Shown: in pieces, positions 1 through 10,080 of the stretch
Numbering within the stretch: position 1 is the first letter of the stretch
How the letters are laid out: every line of letters begins with the position of its first letter
Source of the DNA: Williamsoniiplasma luminosum
GTDB taxonomy: Bacteria > Bacillota_I > Bacilli_A > Mycoplasmatales > Mycoplasmataceae
Reading direction: 5' to 3'
DNA length: 64,000 bases
Assembly: GCF_002803985.1 (NCBI RefSeq)
Contig: NZ_CP024963.1
Span: 186,001 to 250,000, forward strand
Notes under the pieces: model-generated
What the model saw: the letters and a program-made list of their open reading frames with translations, nothing else
Database searches by the model: none
Told to the model about the DNA's origin: nothing
Program-made: the position numbers and the translations under genes

Positions 1-219
1 ATGTTGAAGTTTTTCAACCTTTTTAATTAATTGTTTTTTATTCAAACTAACTGGTTCAGATGCGTCTTTTGATACCGCGTTTGGTTGTTCTAATATTTCA
101 GATGTTTTAGGCTCTTTTGCTAATTTCTCTGCTTTTGGTTCCTTGACTAATTTGTCAATTTTAGGTTCTTTTGGCAACTTTGATTTTGTTGATTTTGGTT
201 GCTTTAGTTCTTCTGGCAT
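1..219 (-). CDS. Hypothetical lysine/proline-rich protein, N-terminal part (runs off the left edge)
   Basis: The gene starts at ATG 219-217 behind a good AGGAG ribosome site and stays open to the window edge, giving 73 visible residues. The sequence is almost all Lys, Glu, Pro, Ser and Thr. A short unit is imperfectly repeated (PKIDKLVKEPK, then AEKLAKEPK), as in a disordered linker. There is no signal peptide or membrane segment. It lies 58 bases downstream of hslO on the same strand and could be read with ftsH-hslO. I do not recognise the protein; the visible part may be only a disordered N-terminal extension of a folded protein outside the window. Confidence 0.6.
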   Translation of the reverse strand, partial: MPEELKQPKSTKSKLPKEPKIDKLVKEPKAEKLAKEPKTSEILEQPNAVSKDASEPVSLNKKQLIKKVEKLQH

Positions 220-277
220 GTAGTCTCTCCTATATAATTAAACAATGTCTAATTTATTTTATCATTTTAACAACCAA

Positions 278-1135
278 TTAATTATTCAATTGTTTCAATT
301 CATCAATTAAAATTTGGTATTCTTTTTTACAAAACTCACAATGTACAATTGCAGGTTCGTTTTGTTGAATCATCTCTTTAATTTCTTTTTTGTTTAAAAG
401 TTTTATTGCATTTAAAACTTTTTCTTTGTTGCATGTGCAGGCAAAGTTTATTGTTCTTGTGGTTAAAATTTCAGCATCATCAATGATGTCTTTAATTAAA
501 TCATGGTAGTTAAAAGTTTTGATCAAAATATCTGTCACAAAATTATAATTGCCTATTTTGCGTTCAAGATAATCAATATCTTCTCATGTGTGGTTAGGCA
601 ATATTTGAATCAAAATCCCAACAACATGCTCAACATTGAACTGTTCATCTAATGTTGCTCTTGTCATAATTAAAGATCTGACTTGATTTGATGCTCTTAA
701 ATATTCCATAAAATTTGCATCAATCCCACCGGTTAAATTAACTGTTGAAATATGGGGTTCATAATTTTGTAAATATTGTCCTACAACCATTATTCCATCT
801 TGTCCGAGTGCTGCACTAAATGGGTCTTCTAAATCAATAATCTTTGTTGGATCAAAATCAGCATTTTGAATAAAGGATCTTATTTTATCTTCTTTAAATT
901 CAGTAATGATTTTGCCTAAATATCCATCACTTGGTGAAATTGTTGTGTTCATTAATTCACCGTTTTTTAGATCCAGCGAGATCAAAGTATTAGCTGCTGT
1001 AATTCGACTTAAAACAACTCCGGCAATCGGGTTTGTTTTTTGTAATGCCAAAATTTCTTTCATTGATTCTGTGATATTAACTATTGAAATTTTTACATTG
1101 TGTTTTTTGCTTATTGCTTTTATTGCTACGTCCAT
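278..1135 (-). CDS. hslO: Hsp33 redox-regulated chaperone
   Basis: Hsp33 is a cytosolic holdase chaperone switched on by oxidation of a C-terminal zinc centre. The 285-residue product matches the family length. The C-terminal zinc ligands are visible as CTC (CxC) and CEFC (CxxC). Residues about 1-190 carry the substrate-binding core, including a PFSAALGQDG stretch. One in-frame TGA (584-586) must be read as Trp to join core and zinc domain. Start ATG 1135 is preferred over an upstream in-frame start at 1162 because a GAAAGG ribosome site sits just before it. It follows ftsH on the same strand, an order I recall from related Mollicutes. Confidence 0.93.
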
Positions 1136-1181
1136 TTTTGCCTTTCTTAAAAATAAAAACAACGAAAATTAATTCGTGTTT

Positions 1182-3347
1182 TTATTTTTTGGTTTCTTCA
1201 TCATCATCTTTTTTCTTCGGTGATGGTTTTTTAGAGGTTGGTTTCTTCTTTGGTTTTTCATCAGTTTCTTTGCTAATTTTCTTAGCACCTGATTTTGGTG
1301 ATTTTGGTTTTTTAGTTTCTTCCACAACATCAGATTTAGATGGTTTTTTAGCAGTTTCAGAACTTAAATCTTCAGTTTTAGTTTCAGAAGATTTCTTTTT
1401 GAATTTAGCTTCTTCTTTTTTAACATCTTCAAGATCGATATCGATAATATCACCAGATTCTTTTTTCTTAGATTCTTCAGCTCAACGTTCTTTTGCTTCA
1501 ACGACTTCTTTTGGTAATTTACCTTCTTTGTCAATGTAATCAATTTGTTCAGAAGTAATTGTTTCTAAAACGTTTAGAGATTCAGCAAGTAACTCTAATG
1601 TGTCTTTATGTTGATTAATAATTTCTATAGCTTCAACGTATGCTTGATCAAGAATTTTTTGAATTTCTTTATCAATTTTTGAGGCAGTTTCATCAGAATA
1701 AGTTCCTTCAAGTCTACCATATGATTCTTCAGCCATTGTTAAGAATTTAGTCATTCCTAAACTTGACATTCCAAATTGAACAACCATTCGACGAGCAATA
1801 TGTGTTGCTTTATCTAAGTCATCATGTGCACCAGTTGTTACGTTTTCTTTACCAAACATAATTTCTTCAGCCGCACGTCCACCTAAATAACCAGCAATCA
1901 TGGCATATAAATCTTTTTTCGATGAAAAGACAGTTTCGTCTTTCGGTGTCATGATGGTGTACCCACCAGCATTTCCACGAGGAATAATTGTCACTTTTTG
2001 TACTTTCGAAGCACTTTCAAGTTTCAACCCAATCAAGGCATGCCCAGATTCGTGATAAGAAACAATTTTCTTGTCTTGTTTTGTCATCGCACGATTCTTT
2101 TTAGCGGGTCCACCAACTACACGATCAATCGCTTCATCAATTTCTAAAATTGTAATAATACTTTTATTTTCACGAACCATTAAAATTGCTGCTTCATTTA
2201 AAACGTTTTCCAATTGTGCTCCAGAAAATCCGGGAGTACGTTCAGCCACACGATGTCAATCAACTGATGCTTCAATTTTTTTACCACGTGAATGCAATTT
2301 AAGAATTGCTTCACGTTCACGAATATCTGGTAATGAAACTTGAATCACACGATCAAAACGTCCGGGACGTAATAATGCAGGATCTAAGACATCAGAACGG
2401 TTAGTTGCAGCCATCACGATAACTCCGCTATTAGTTCCAAATCCATCCATTTCAACCAATAATTGGTTTAACGTTTGTTCACTTGTTCCTGTTCCCATTG
2501 AAGCAGAACGTTTACGTCCAACCGCATCAATTTCATCAATAAAAATAATACATGGGGCGTTCTTTTTCGCATCAACAAACATTTCACGAACACGACTAGC
2601 ACCAACTCCGACAAACATTTCTTCAAATTCTGATCCAGATATTGAGAAGAACGCAACTCCAGCTTCTCCAGCTACAGCTTTAGCTAATAAAGTTTTACCA
2701 GTTCCTGGTGGTCCTTCCATTAGAACACCTTTAGGAACACGAGCTCCTGCTTCAACATATTTTTGTGGGTTTTTTAAATAGTCAACTAATTCAATTAGTT
2801 CACTTTTTTCTTCTTCGATTCCAGCTACATCTGAAAATTTAACATTGGTTTTGGTTTGAGTTGCACGGTTTTTTCCCATTCCGAAAATTCCTTGGCCTCC
2901 ACCCATGCCACCACCTTTTGTCATGCTTTTGTACATCACTGTAAAGATTATAATCATGAATAAGATTGGTAATAATGACATTACGATACCCATTCAGTTT
3001 GAAGTTTGAGTTGAAATTACAGCATTACCATTTAAATATGTGCTCAACATTAAATAAAATGGATTATCGCTATTTAAGAGTGATTGAGATGCACCAATTG
3101 AAAACTTAATTCAATTTCCTGCACCGTTTTGATAAATTCCAGCAATATTCATGTAACCATTAATACTTAGGTTAACTTTTACACCTTTCAATTTATTTGG
3201 AGTGCTAGTAACAAAGTCGTTTAATCAGTTAATATTACGAGTTTCAGATGATCCTTGAAGGGTGAAAACAATTGAAGTTATAATGATTGCCAGGATGATT
3301 ACTAGTACCAATCAAAACCATCAACTTGTTTTTTGTTTTTCTTTCAT
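1182..3347 (-). CDS. ftsH: ATP-dependent zinc metalloprotease FtsH
   Basis: FtsH is a membrane-bound AAA+ protease that degrades misassembled membrane proteins and some soluble regulators. The 721-residue product has an N-terminal membrane segment (about 8-30), a short extracytoplasmic domain, a second membrane segment (about 119-140), Walker A GPPGTGKT near 212, Walker B IIFIDEID, the second region of homology (RPGRFDR) and the protease motif HESGH near 432. In-frame TGA codons are Trp. The C terminus has an unusual tail of about 95 residues, rich in Lys, Glu, Asp, Ser and Pro, ending in DDDEETKK; typical FtsH is nearer 650 residues. Start ATG 3347 follows AGGAG. The gene heads an ftsH-hslO pair. 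Confidence 0.97.
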
Positions 3348-3392
3348 TCTGTTTCTCCTAATTTCTTTTTAAATTTTAGCATATTTAAGCCA

Positions 3393-4586
3393 TTAATTAA
3401 TACTGTTTAGTACTTTCAAATTTTTTATGTTGTAAACAACCGCTTTATAAATCCTGTTTTTATAACTTATTTTTTGATCAATTAAATATCTATTCATTTT
3501 TTTGTTTTTATAATTTGTGACCATCTTATAATGTTCAAAATCATTTGTAATTATGTATGGATAGTTTTCTTTGTCTTCACGAATTTTATGCAATAAATCT
3601 CTATCATTTATAAATTCTTCTACTAAATATAATTCATCTGGATTATTAATAATAAATGATTTAATTTGTATTGAATCTTTATAGAGTAAATATATTATAG
3701 CAAAATCTTTAATCAAGAAAAAATCACCGATTTCGATTTTTCAAAATGGTTTGGTTGTGGTTTTCAATCGCTTGCTGATTTCAACAATTGTTTGTTTTTT
3801 TCGATTATGTAACAAGTAGGTTTTATCTAATTTTTCAAAATATTGATAAACAATTCTTTGAATTAGATCGTCTTCTAATTTTGAAAAATTTTTATCAATT
3901 CTTAATTCATCTTCAATTAAATTTTTTTCAACATATTTTTTTGCCTGTTTAATCTCAACTTCTAATTGTTTGTTTTTCATCAAAATTTCATCCATGTATT
4001 GATCAAAATCTGATTCTTTTAAGCTGCTTCTAATTTTGTTTCTTTCATAGCGTTGATCAAAATTTGTCACATCAATGACATATGGAATTTTTTCGGCTTC
4101 TAATTTTTTTAAGATTTCACTTTTTTTAAAATCAAGCATCGGTCTGATCACGGTCATGTTTTTATATGTTGATACTTTTTGAATTCCTCAATAACTATTC
4201 AAATTTTGTCTTCTAAGTTGCATCAAATAAGTTTCGATATGATCGTTTTGATTGTGGGCAATCAAAAGATTATTGATCTGATATTTTTCACCCATTTCAC
4301 AAAAAAAGTTGTATCGTTCTTCTCTTGCTCAAGCTTCAAAATTAAAGTTTGAAGCTTGATAAATCAAAGGGTCAATCACTTTCACTTCTAATATTAGATC
4401 ATGTTGATTGCAAAATTCTTCAACAATTTTTTGATCATTGATTGAATCACTTCTAAAGTTATAATTGACATGACAAACAACGATTTCTTTTGGTTTTTGT
4501 TTCACTAATTCAGACAATAAAAACATGCTATCAGGACCCCCAGATACACCAATTAAATATTTATTATTAAAACCAAATTCCAACAT
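3393..4586 (-). CDS. tilS: tRNA(Ile)-lysidine synthase
   Basis: TilS converts the wobble cytidine of tRNA-Ile(CAU) to lysidine so that it reads AUA, using ATP and lysine. The PP-loop signature SGGPDS lies near residue 16, and an HNQNDHIET-type motif follows. The C-terminal domain contains the family-like RYLIDQKIS stretch. Several TGA codons (for example at 3741-3743 and 4329-4331) are Trp; without them the gene looks like three fragments, and the last 107 codons look like a separate gene. The full 397-residue length is normal. The gene lies 11 bases after trmN6 (upstream on this strand is trmN6, downstream ftsH is separate) with a GGTGA ribosome site. Confidence 0.95.
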
Positions 4587-4597
4587 TAAATCACCAA

Positions 4598-5320
4598 CTA
4601 ATCTCTAAACATTTCCAACAATTCATCCGTATAAGTTTCATCTGAATTATGCGCAATTAAGGGTGGTAAAATACTCATTCCTTCATTCCCATTTAAAATC
4701 GCATCAATCAAAACTGTTTTGGCTTTTTGATCTTTTTTGGAATGAACAAATCTAATTCTTTTGGGCATCAATTTGTTTTGGTAAAACAAATTGATAATTT
4801 CACCAACCCTTTCTGCTCGATGAACAATTGTAAATGAACCACCATTTCTTAGAACTTGACTGGCTGAGTGGATAATCTCTTCTAATGTAATCAGTGTTTC
4901 ATGTCTTGCATTAACAACTTCTTGACTTAAAGCTTTAGTTTTAGGTGATCCATCCATTTTAAAAAAAGGCGGGTTACAAATAACGGCATCAAATTTGTGT
5001 CTATTGGTTTTTGCAAAATTTTTAACATCTGCGCAAATTATTTCAATTTGCCCATCAAGTTTATTTAGAACAACATTTTCTTGTGCTAATTGCGCTGCTT
5101 GTTCTTGAATTTCAACACCACAAATATATGCTTTTGTATATTTGCTCACAATCAAAGGAATGACTGCGTTGTTAGTTCCAAAATCAACAATCGTTTTGAT
5201 TTTGGAATTTAAATTGATAAATCTAGAAACCAAAACACTATCTAAGGTAAAAGAAAACATCTTTGTATCTTGATACAAAGTACGATCTTTATAACCTAAA
5301 ATATCATTTTTAATTTTCAT
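4598..5320 (-). CDS. trmN6: tRNA1(Val) (adenine(37)-N6)-methyltransferase
   Basis: This is a class I SAM-dependent methyltransferase of the YfiC/TrmN6 family, predicted to N6-methylate A37 of tRNA-Val. The 240-residue protein has a SAM-binding motif I (VDFGTNNAVIP, near 45), an acidic motif II (CGVEIQ) and the N6-methylase catalytic motif NPPF near 124. Its ATG overlaps the holB stop codon by one base (TAATG), so the two are translationally coupled in the dnaX-recR-tmk-holB-trmN6-tilS run. Assignment to tRNA-Val A37 rests on family membership; a related N6-adenine methylase target cannot be excluded. Confidence 0.85.
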   Translation of the reverse strand: MKIKNDILGYKDRTLYQDTKMFSFTLDSVLVSRFINLNSKIKTIVDFGTNNAVIPLIVSKYTKAYICGVEIQEQAAQLAQENVVLNKLDGQIEIICADVKNFAKTNRHKFDAVICNPPFFKMDGSPKTKALSQEVVNARHETLITLEEIIHSASQVLRNGGSFTIVHRAERVGEIINLFYQNKLMPKRIRFVHSKKDQKAKTVLIDAILNGNEGMSILPPLIAHNSDETYTDELLEMFRD

Positions 5321-6063
5321 TAAAGCCTTTCTGCAATTTTAATAAAATAATTATCAATTGCTAATTTATCATTTGGTAAATTTTTTAAATCTTCAATCAA
5401 AGTAATTGTGTCTTCTGCAAATTCGGGGAATTTTTTCAGAATGGTTCTATTCATTGCTTGTTCTAAAATTTCAATAAATTCTGATTTGTTAATCTTTTTA
5501 AACTTGCTGGCGGATAATAGATATGTTTCTTTTGATCGTGTCTCAAACATTATTTCTAAATCATTTTGATCACTGTGATCAAAATGAGAATCAATCACAA
5601 ATAGTTTACATCTTGATCTAATTGTTTGAATAATTTTAGATCTATCCTTACTCAAAAGAAGGGCATATGTATTTAATGGTGGTTCTTCTAAAAATTTTAA
5701 CAAAGCATTGGCAGCACTTGTTTTTAAATTTTCAACAACATCAATCACATAGACTTTGGTCTTTGTTTCTTCAATTGAAGTGAAAGAAAATTTATCAATT
5801 ATTTCTTGAATTTTTTCTTTGCTAATTTCTGATGTTGAATCACCAACAGTAATAACATCAAGAAGTAAATTCTTTTTAAATCTTGAACAAAAAACACAAC
5901 CATCATCTTGGTTTGATTGATTTTCACAAAACATAAATCTCATCAATTCTTGACTGACTTCTTGTAAATCATTGATGCTTCTAGAATTTAAAATAATTGA
6001 TGAGTATAGATTTTTTGTTTTATAAAGTTGTTTAAGTTCGTTGATTAAATTATTTTTTTCCAT
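5320..6063 (-). CDS. holB: DNA polymerase III delta' subunit
   Basis: HolB is a clamp-loader subunit that works with DnaX and HolA to place the DnaN clamp on DNA. The 247-residue product shows the delta' features KTSAANALLKFLEEPP (near 110) and the sensor-1 SRC motif (TIRSRCKLF). A Walker A motif is absent, as expected for delta'. The start chosen, ATG 6063, lies inside the last codons of tmk (14-base overlap). Longer in-frame starts exist upstream but would run deep into tmk. Its position just after tmk is the usual Firmicutes/Mollicutes arrangement. Confidence 0.92.
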   Translation of the reverse strand: MEKNNLINELKQLYKTKNLYSSIILNSRSINDLQEVSQELMRFMFCENQSNQDDGCVFCSRFKKNLLLDVITVGDSTSEISKEKIQEIIDKFSFTSIEETKTKVYVIDVVENLKTSAANALLKFLEEPPLNTYALLLSKDRSKIIQTIRSRCKLFVIDSHFDHSDQNDLEIMFETRSKETYLLSASKFKKINKSEFIEILEQAMNRTILKKFPEFAEDTITLIEDLKNLPNDKLAIDNYFIKIAERL

Positions 6064-6679
6064 GATGTTTAATAGCTTCCAAAATGATTTTTTCAGTTTC
6101 TTTTTGAACTTCAGAAACTGGAAGGTTTGTATTAACAACTTTAAATCGATTAGGGTATTTTTTAATTAAAATTTCATAACCTTCTTTTACTTTGGCTTTG
6201 AATTTTTCGTTTTCAGCATCTAATCTATTTTTTAAATCTTCACGCATAGACATTCTTTTCTCAGCTTCTTTGGGATCAACACTAAAAAAAATTGTTAAAT
6301 CAGGAATATATTTCCCGATTACAATTTTTTGAACTTCATCAACATTATCAATTCCAATACCTCTAGCATTTCCTTGATAAGCGCTTGTTGAATCCATAAA
6401 GCGATCAGAAATTACAATTTTTCCAGATTCTAGTGCAGGAATTATAACCTTAACTAAATGTTCTCTTCTTGCTGCTAAAAATAATAACGCTTCTGTTCAA
6501 CCATCAATTCCTGCACTTTGTTCGGTTAAAATTAATTGCCTAATTTCTTCAGCAACTTTTTCTCCACCAGGTTCGCGAGTATAAACCACTTGATAGCCCA
6601 AGTGTTCAAGTGTTGATTTTATTTTTTGAATAGCCGTTGTTTTACCAGACCCATCCATTCCTTCTAAAGTTATAAACAT
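6050..6679 (-). CDS. tmk: Thymidylate kinase
   Basis: Tmk phosphorylates dTMP to dTDP for DNA synthesis. The 209-residue protein begins [15 protein letters not shown], giving the P-loop near residue 8, followed by the DR-type base-binding motif YTREPGG and a [13 protein letters not shown] segment. A TGA at 6497-6499 is Trp. The start lies one base from the recR stop, and the end overlaps holB, so recR-tmk-holB form one translationally packed unit. Confidence 0.96.
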
Positions 6680-6680
6680 C

Positions 6681-7274
6681 TTATTTCCCCGTGATTTCTT
6701 TTCTATTATTTAATGCATATTCTAATGTTGATTCATCCATATAATCAAGCATACCACCACTCGGAATACCTTTTGCTATTCTTGTTGTTTTGATCTTTCT
6801 TAAATTAGCTATTTTTGATAAATAGTTAGCAGTTACTTCACCTTCGAAAGTGGCATTCAAAGCTAAGATCAATTCTGTTTTAGGATTAACTCTTTCAAAC
6901 AACTCATTAATTTTTAAGTCTTCTGGTTTGATGTTTTTTCCTAAATTAATTTCCCCACCAAGAACTGCATATTTACCTTTATATTTTTTGTGTTTTTCAA
7001 TATTCATTGCATCCATTGTTGTTCCAACAACACAAATAATATTGTCGTCTCTGGAATCATCTAAACATATGTCGCACAAATCATTATTAAGGGCGATATA
7101 AAAACATTCTTTACATACTTTAAAGTTGGATTTAATTTCTTTTAAGTGTTTAACCATTTCATCTAATTTTGAATTGTTGTTAATTAAATCAACAACCAAT
7201 CTTTCAGAAGTCTTTTTAGTTAGTCCCTTATATTTAGAAATTAAATCAATAATTTCGTGAAATTCTTTTTCCAT
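6681..7274 (-). CDS. recR: Recombination protein RecR
   Basis: RecR acts with RecO in loading RecA at single-stranded gaps. The 197-residue product has the N-terminal helix-hairpin-helix region, a C4 zinc finger (CKECF...CDIC, near 54-71) and a Toprim domain ([14 protein letters not shown], then [10 protein letters not shown]). Start ATG 7274 is chosen because an AGGTG ribosome site lies six bases upstream; the in-frame GTG three codons earlier has no such site. It starts one base after the dnaX stop. The small nucleoid gene ybaB often found between dnaX and recR is absent here. Confidence 0.95.
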   Translation of the reverse strand: MEKEFHEIIDLISKYKGLTKKTSERLVVDLINNNSKLDEMVKHLKEIKSNFKVCKECFYIALNNDLCDICLDDSRDDNIICVVGTTMDAMNIEKHKKYKGKYAVLGGEINLGKNIKPEDLKINELFERVNPKTELILALNATFEGEVTANYLSKIANLRKIKTTRIAKGIPSGGMLDYMDESTLEYALNNRKEITGK

Positions 7275-7275
7275 T

Positions 7276-9243
7276 TTAATCACCTATTTTTATATCTTCG
7301 CCAAAAATATCTTCAGCTATTTTTTGTAAATCATTTTTTTGATTATCTTTTTCATAATACAAATCTGTCGCTTTTTTCACTTCATATTTTGGCAATGAAT
7401 TATTATTCTTTTTGTGTATAAAATCTTTTTTAACAAATTCTCATTTGTTTTTATCAAGGACATAAAAAATTAATTCTTCATTAAATATTGAAGTTAAGTT
7501 TTTTCTAAAATCAGGTTTTGATAATTCATTTAATAAAAAGTTTGCTTCAAGAGAATTTGGGAAATTAATTAAAACTTCATTTTCAGAAACGGCCGAAATT
7601 TTAGCTCCATAAAATGGTATAAATTTATTTGCTAATTCAAAATTTAATAAATTACCGTTTTGATCAGACTCAAATCAGTTAGTTATAACTCGTTCAATAA
7701 CATCTCGCTTTTCTTTTTTAGCACCGACTAATAAATTGATAACATCATCAGTTGGTACTTGTAAATTATTTTTAATCATTGATGTTTCGATTGATTGATT
7801 TGTATACTCAGAAACCAATTCACCGACCGTTAATTTAACATTTTCCTTTTTAATATTTTTATCGAATTGCAATTCTGGTGCTGGATTATCAAATGGCTTG
7901 ATTAATTTGGTTTCAATCACTTGGTTTATTGTGGTTTCTTTGATTAAATGCCCTATTTCAGTGGGTTTTTCTAATTCAATTGAGTTGATTTCAACCACTG
8001 GTTCAATCACTTTATCATGTGATTCAATCATTATTTTAGATTCTTCTTTAGGTTCTTCAACCAATTTATTTTCATCAACTTCATGAATTTTTTTTGATTC
8101 TATGAATTCATTGAAATCTGATTCTTTTTCTAATGGGAGTTGTGTCGCGTTTTTAATTTCGCTATTATTATTAATTGATTTTAAGAGGCTTATCAAAATG
8201 TAATTAAAGTTAATTTGTGTGCCTTTGGTTTTTGAATAAGCATCACTTAAATGATCAGCAATTAAAAATAAAGATTCTAAATTTGTTTTTATTTCATTGA
8301 CATCACCAAGATCCAAAACAGACAACAAATTTGCATTATTGGTTATTTTATATTCAATTAATTCTTTAATAATTTCAATTAAACTCAATGCAAAAACATC
8401 AAAATCCATTCCTTGATTTTCGGCGTTTTCAAAATATTCAATTAAATCATTGGCATCATTATTGATGATGTTTTTGATTACATTTAATTTTTCTTTTTTT
8501 GATGCAAAATAAAAAATGTTTTTCAAACTTTCAATTGTTATTATCGAATCATTGACAACCATTAATTGTTCTAACATATTTAACGCATCTCTAAGTGAGC
8601 CGTCACTTAGGTAATAAATTTCATCAATTACATTGTCGTTTTCAAAAGTGAAACCTTCATTTTTAGCAACAAAATTAATTCTTTCTTTCATTGCTTGTTT
8701 TTGAATTTTTTTAAAATTCAAAACTTGGCATCGTGAAATAATTGTCTGTGGTATTTTTGAAAATTCTGTTGTTGCTAAAATAAATATTGCATGTGCAGGA
8801 GGTTCTTCTAAGGTCTTAAGTAAAGCGTTAAACGCAGCTTTACTTAGCATGTGAACTTCATCGATAATATAGGTTTTGTAATCGCCTAAAATTGACATTG
8901 TAGAGACATTATTTTTAATGTTTCTAATTTCATCAACACCACTATTTGACGCGGCATCAATCTCGTAAATATCTGGTGATTGTCCCTTGTTTGAAACAAC
9001 ACAACTTTCACAAATTTCACAAGGGTTTCCTTGTGTTAAATTTTTACAATTAATTGCTTTAGCGAAAATACGAGCAATCGATGTTTTACCAGTTCCCCTT
9101 TGTCCAGTTAACAAAAAAGCATGTGTGAAAGATTTCTCATCTAATTCCTTTTTCAAAATATTTACAACATTAAAATGTCCGGCAACATCATCAAATGTTG
9201 ACGGTCTATATTTTCTATAAAGAGAATTTTTATTATTCAACAT
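7276..9243 (-). CDS. dnaX: DNA polymerase III gamma/tau subunit
   Basis: DnaX is the ATPase motor of the clamp loader. The 655-residue protein has Walker A GQRGTGKTS near 47, a four-cysteine zinc module (CKNLTQGNPCEICESC), the DEVH Walker B, KTLEEPP and the sensor SRC motif, then a long variable tau-like C-terminal half. The last 130 or so codons are reached only by reading TGA at 7675-7677 as Trp. Residues about 360-460 are acidic and low complexity. Start ATG 9243 follows AGAGG. A shorter gamma form by slippage is not evident. Confidence 0.95.
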
Positions 9244-9312
9244 TTCAACCTCTTTTTTCTACATAAATATTTTACATTTAAATATAATATTAACCATTTT
9301 TTATTGATGTGG

Positions 9313-9750
9313 TTATCTAAGTTTTTGAAAAAAAACTTTAATGATATTTTTATAATAATCTACTTGTTCTTTGGTTCCAACTTTTTTAAGTTTAAACTTG
9401 ATATCATTAACACTTAGATGTCTAGAAACCCCATATTTATCACCTTTTAAAAGATAATCGACGGTTTTAATTTTGGCTTGTTGGATTGCTTCAGAACACA
9501 TCACGCAAGGTTCTAGTGTTGTGATTAGTTTGTAATCGTTTAAATTAAGTGATTTTATTTTTTTAGCCAATTTGTTGATTGCTATAATTTCTGCATGTGC
9601 AGAAATTTCTTTTTTTCTTTCACGTTCGTTAAAACCAAAACTAACGATCTCGTCGTTTTGGTTAACAATGATTGCTGAAATTGGCACATCATGATGCTTT
9701 TTTGTTTTTTCGATCGCTTTCATTAAAAAAGAAAATTGTTCATTTGTCAT
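9313..9750 (-). CDS. tadA: tRNA(adenosine(34)) deaminase
   Basis: TadA makes inosine at the wobble position of tRNA-Arg. The 145-residue protein has the zinc/catalytic signature HAEIIAI and PCVMC of the cytidine/deoxycytidylate deaminase fold. Start ATG 9750 is preferred to the longer frame (from 9783) because AGGA lies in the right place and the longer form would begin inside the SRP RNA. It is directly downstream of the SRP RNA gene on the same strand and upstream of dnaX. Confidence 0.93.
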   Translation of the reverse strand: MTNEQFSFLMKAIEKTKKHHDVPISAIIVNQNDEIVSFGFNERERKKEISAHAEIIAINKLAKKIKSLNLNDYKLITTLEPCVMCSEAIQQAKIKTVDYLLKGDKYGVSRHLSVNDIKFKLKKVGTKEQVDYYKNIIKVFFQKLR

Positions 9751-9769
9751 AAGTTGTCCTAAAAAAATA

Positions 9770-9850
9770 AAACCACTATACAAGACACGTTTCCTTATAG
9801 CTGCTACCTTCCGGTTCTGACTAAGTTCAGATGTTATCTTTATAATGGCA
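9770..9850 (-). ncRNA. ffs: Signal recognition particle RNA (small bacterial type, 4.5S-like)
   Basis: On the minus strand the conserved SRP domain IV core is present: GTCAGAACCGGAAGG followed by TAGCAGC (9801-9822), with the GGAA tetraloop. The ends pair: GCCATTATA at 9849-9841 with TATAGTGGT at 9779-9771. This defines an RNA of about 79 nt, followed by a T-rich run (9770-9761) that can end transcription. The RNA with the Ffh protein targets nascent membrane proteins to the translocon. A TTAAAATAAT box just upstream could be its -10 region. Confidence 0.92.
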
Positions 9851-9906
9851 TATATTATTTTAACATAGTTAAAAGCCTATTCTTTTTAAAAAATAAAATC
9901 ATTTCT

Positions 9907-9942
9907 CTTTTTTGCACACCTTTAAAAAACTTTGCAAAAAAG
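9907..9942. repeat. Inverted repeat between the SRP RNA and the ABC-F leader
   Basis: CTTTTTTGCA at 9907-9916 is repeated inverted at 9933-9942 (10 bases each, loop 16). It lies between the SRP RNA promoter side and the ABC-F promoter, so it may insulate the divergent units. There is no firm functional evidence. Confidence 0.4.
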
Positions 9943-10011
9943 CTTTAAATGTTTGTTTTTACCTCTTTTCTTTTAATGCTAAAATATTTATATTGAAAGG
10001 TGGTTGATTAA

Positions 10012-10029
10012 ATGTACACAGCAAAATAA
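10012..10029 (+). CDS. Putative five-codon leader peptide MYTAK upstream of the ABC-F gene
   Basis: ATG TAC ACA GCA AAA TAA sits behind an AAAGGTGG ribosome site at 9996-10003 and after an extended -10 (TGCTAAAAT, about 9977). Its stop codon lies inside the left arm of the following hairpin. A short ORF ending in an attenuator hairpin upstream of an ABC-F gene matches the known layout of antibiotic-responsive leader peptides. Whether it is translated is inference. Confidence 0.5.
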   Translation: MYTAK

Positions 10030-10056
10030 TTTATTTTAAAAAATAATTATTTTTTT
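10023..10056 (+). terminator. A/T-only attenuator hairpin in the ABC-F leader
   Basis: AAAATAATT at 10023-10031 pairs with AATTATTTT at 10045-10053 and is followed by more T (to 10056), between the leader ORF and the ABC-F ribosome site (AGGAGGTGG at 10068-10076). The shape is that of an intrinsic terminator, though the stem has no G-C pair. A ribosome stalled on the leader would cover the left arm. Confidence 0.5.
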
Positions 10057-10080
10057 ATCTTCTTAAAAGGAGGTGGGCAT

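Noticed and set aside
1084-1539. 151-residue plus-strand ORF, Ser/Phe-rich
   Set aside because: It is the antisense shadow of the low-complexity FtsH tail and has no ribosome site.
3393-3716. Separate 107-residue hypothetical protein downstream of tilS
   Set aside because: It is in frame with tilS across a TGA (Trp) and forms the TilS C-terminal domain.
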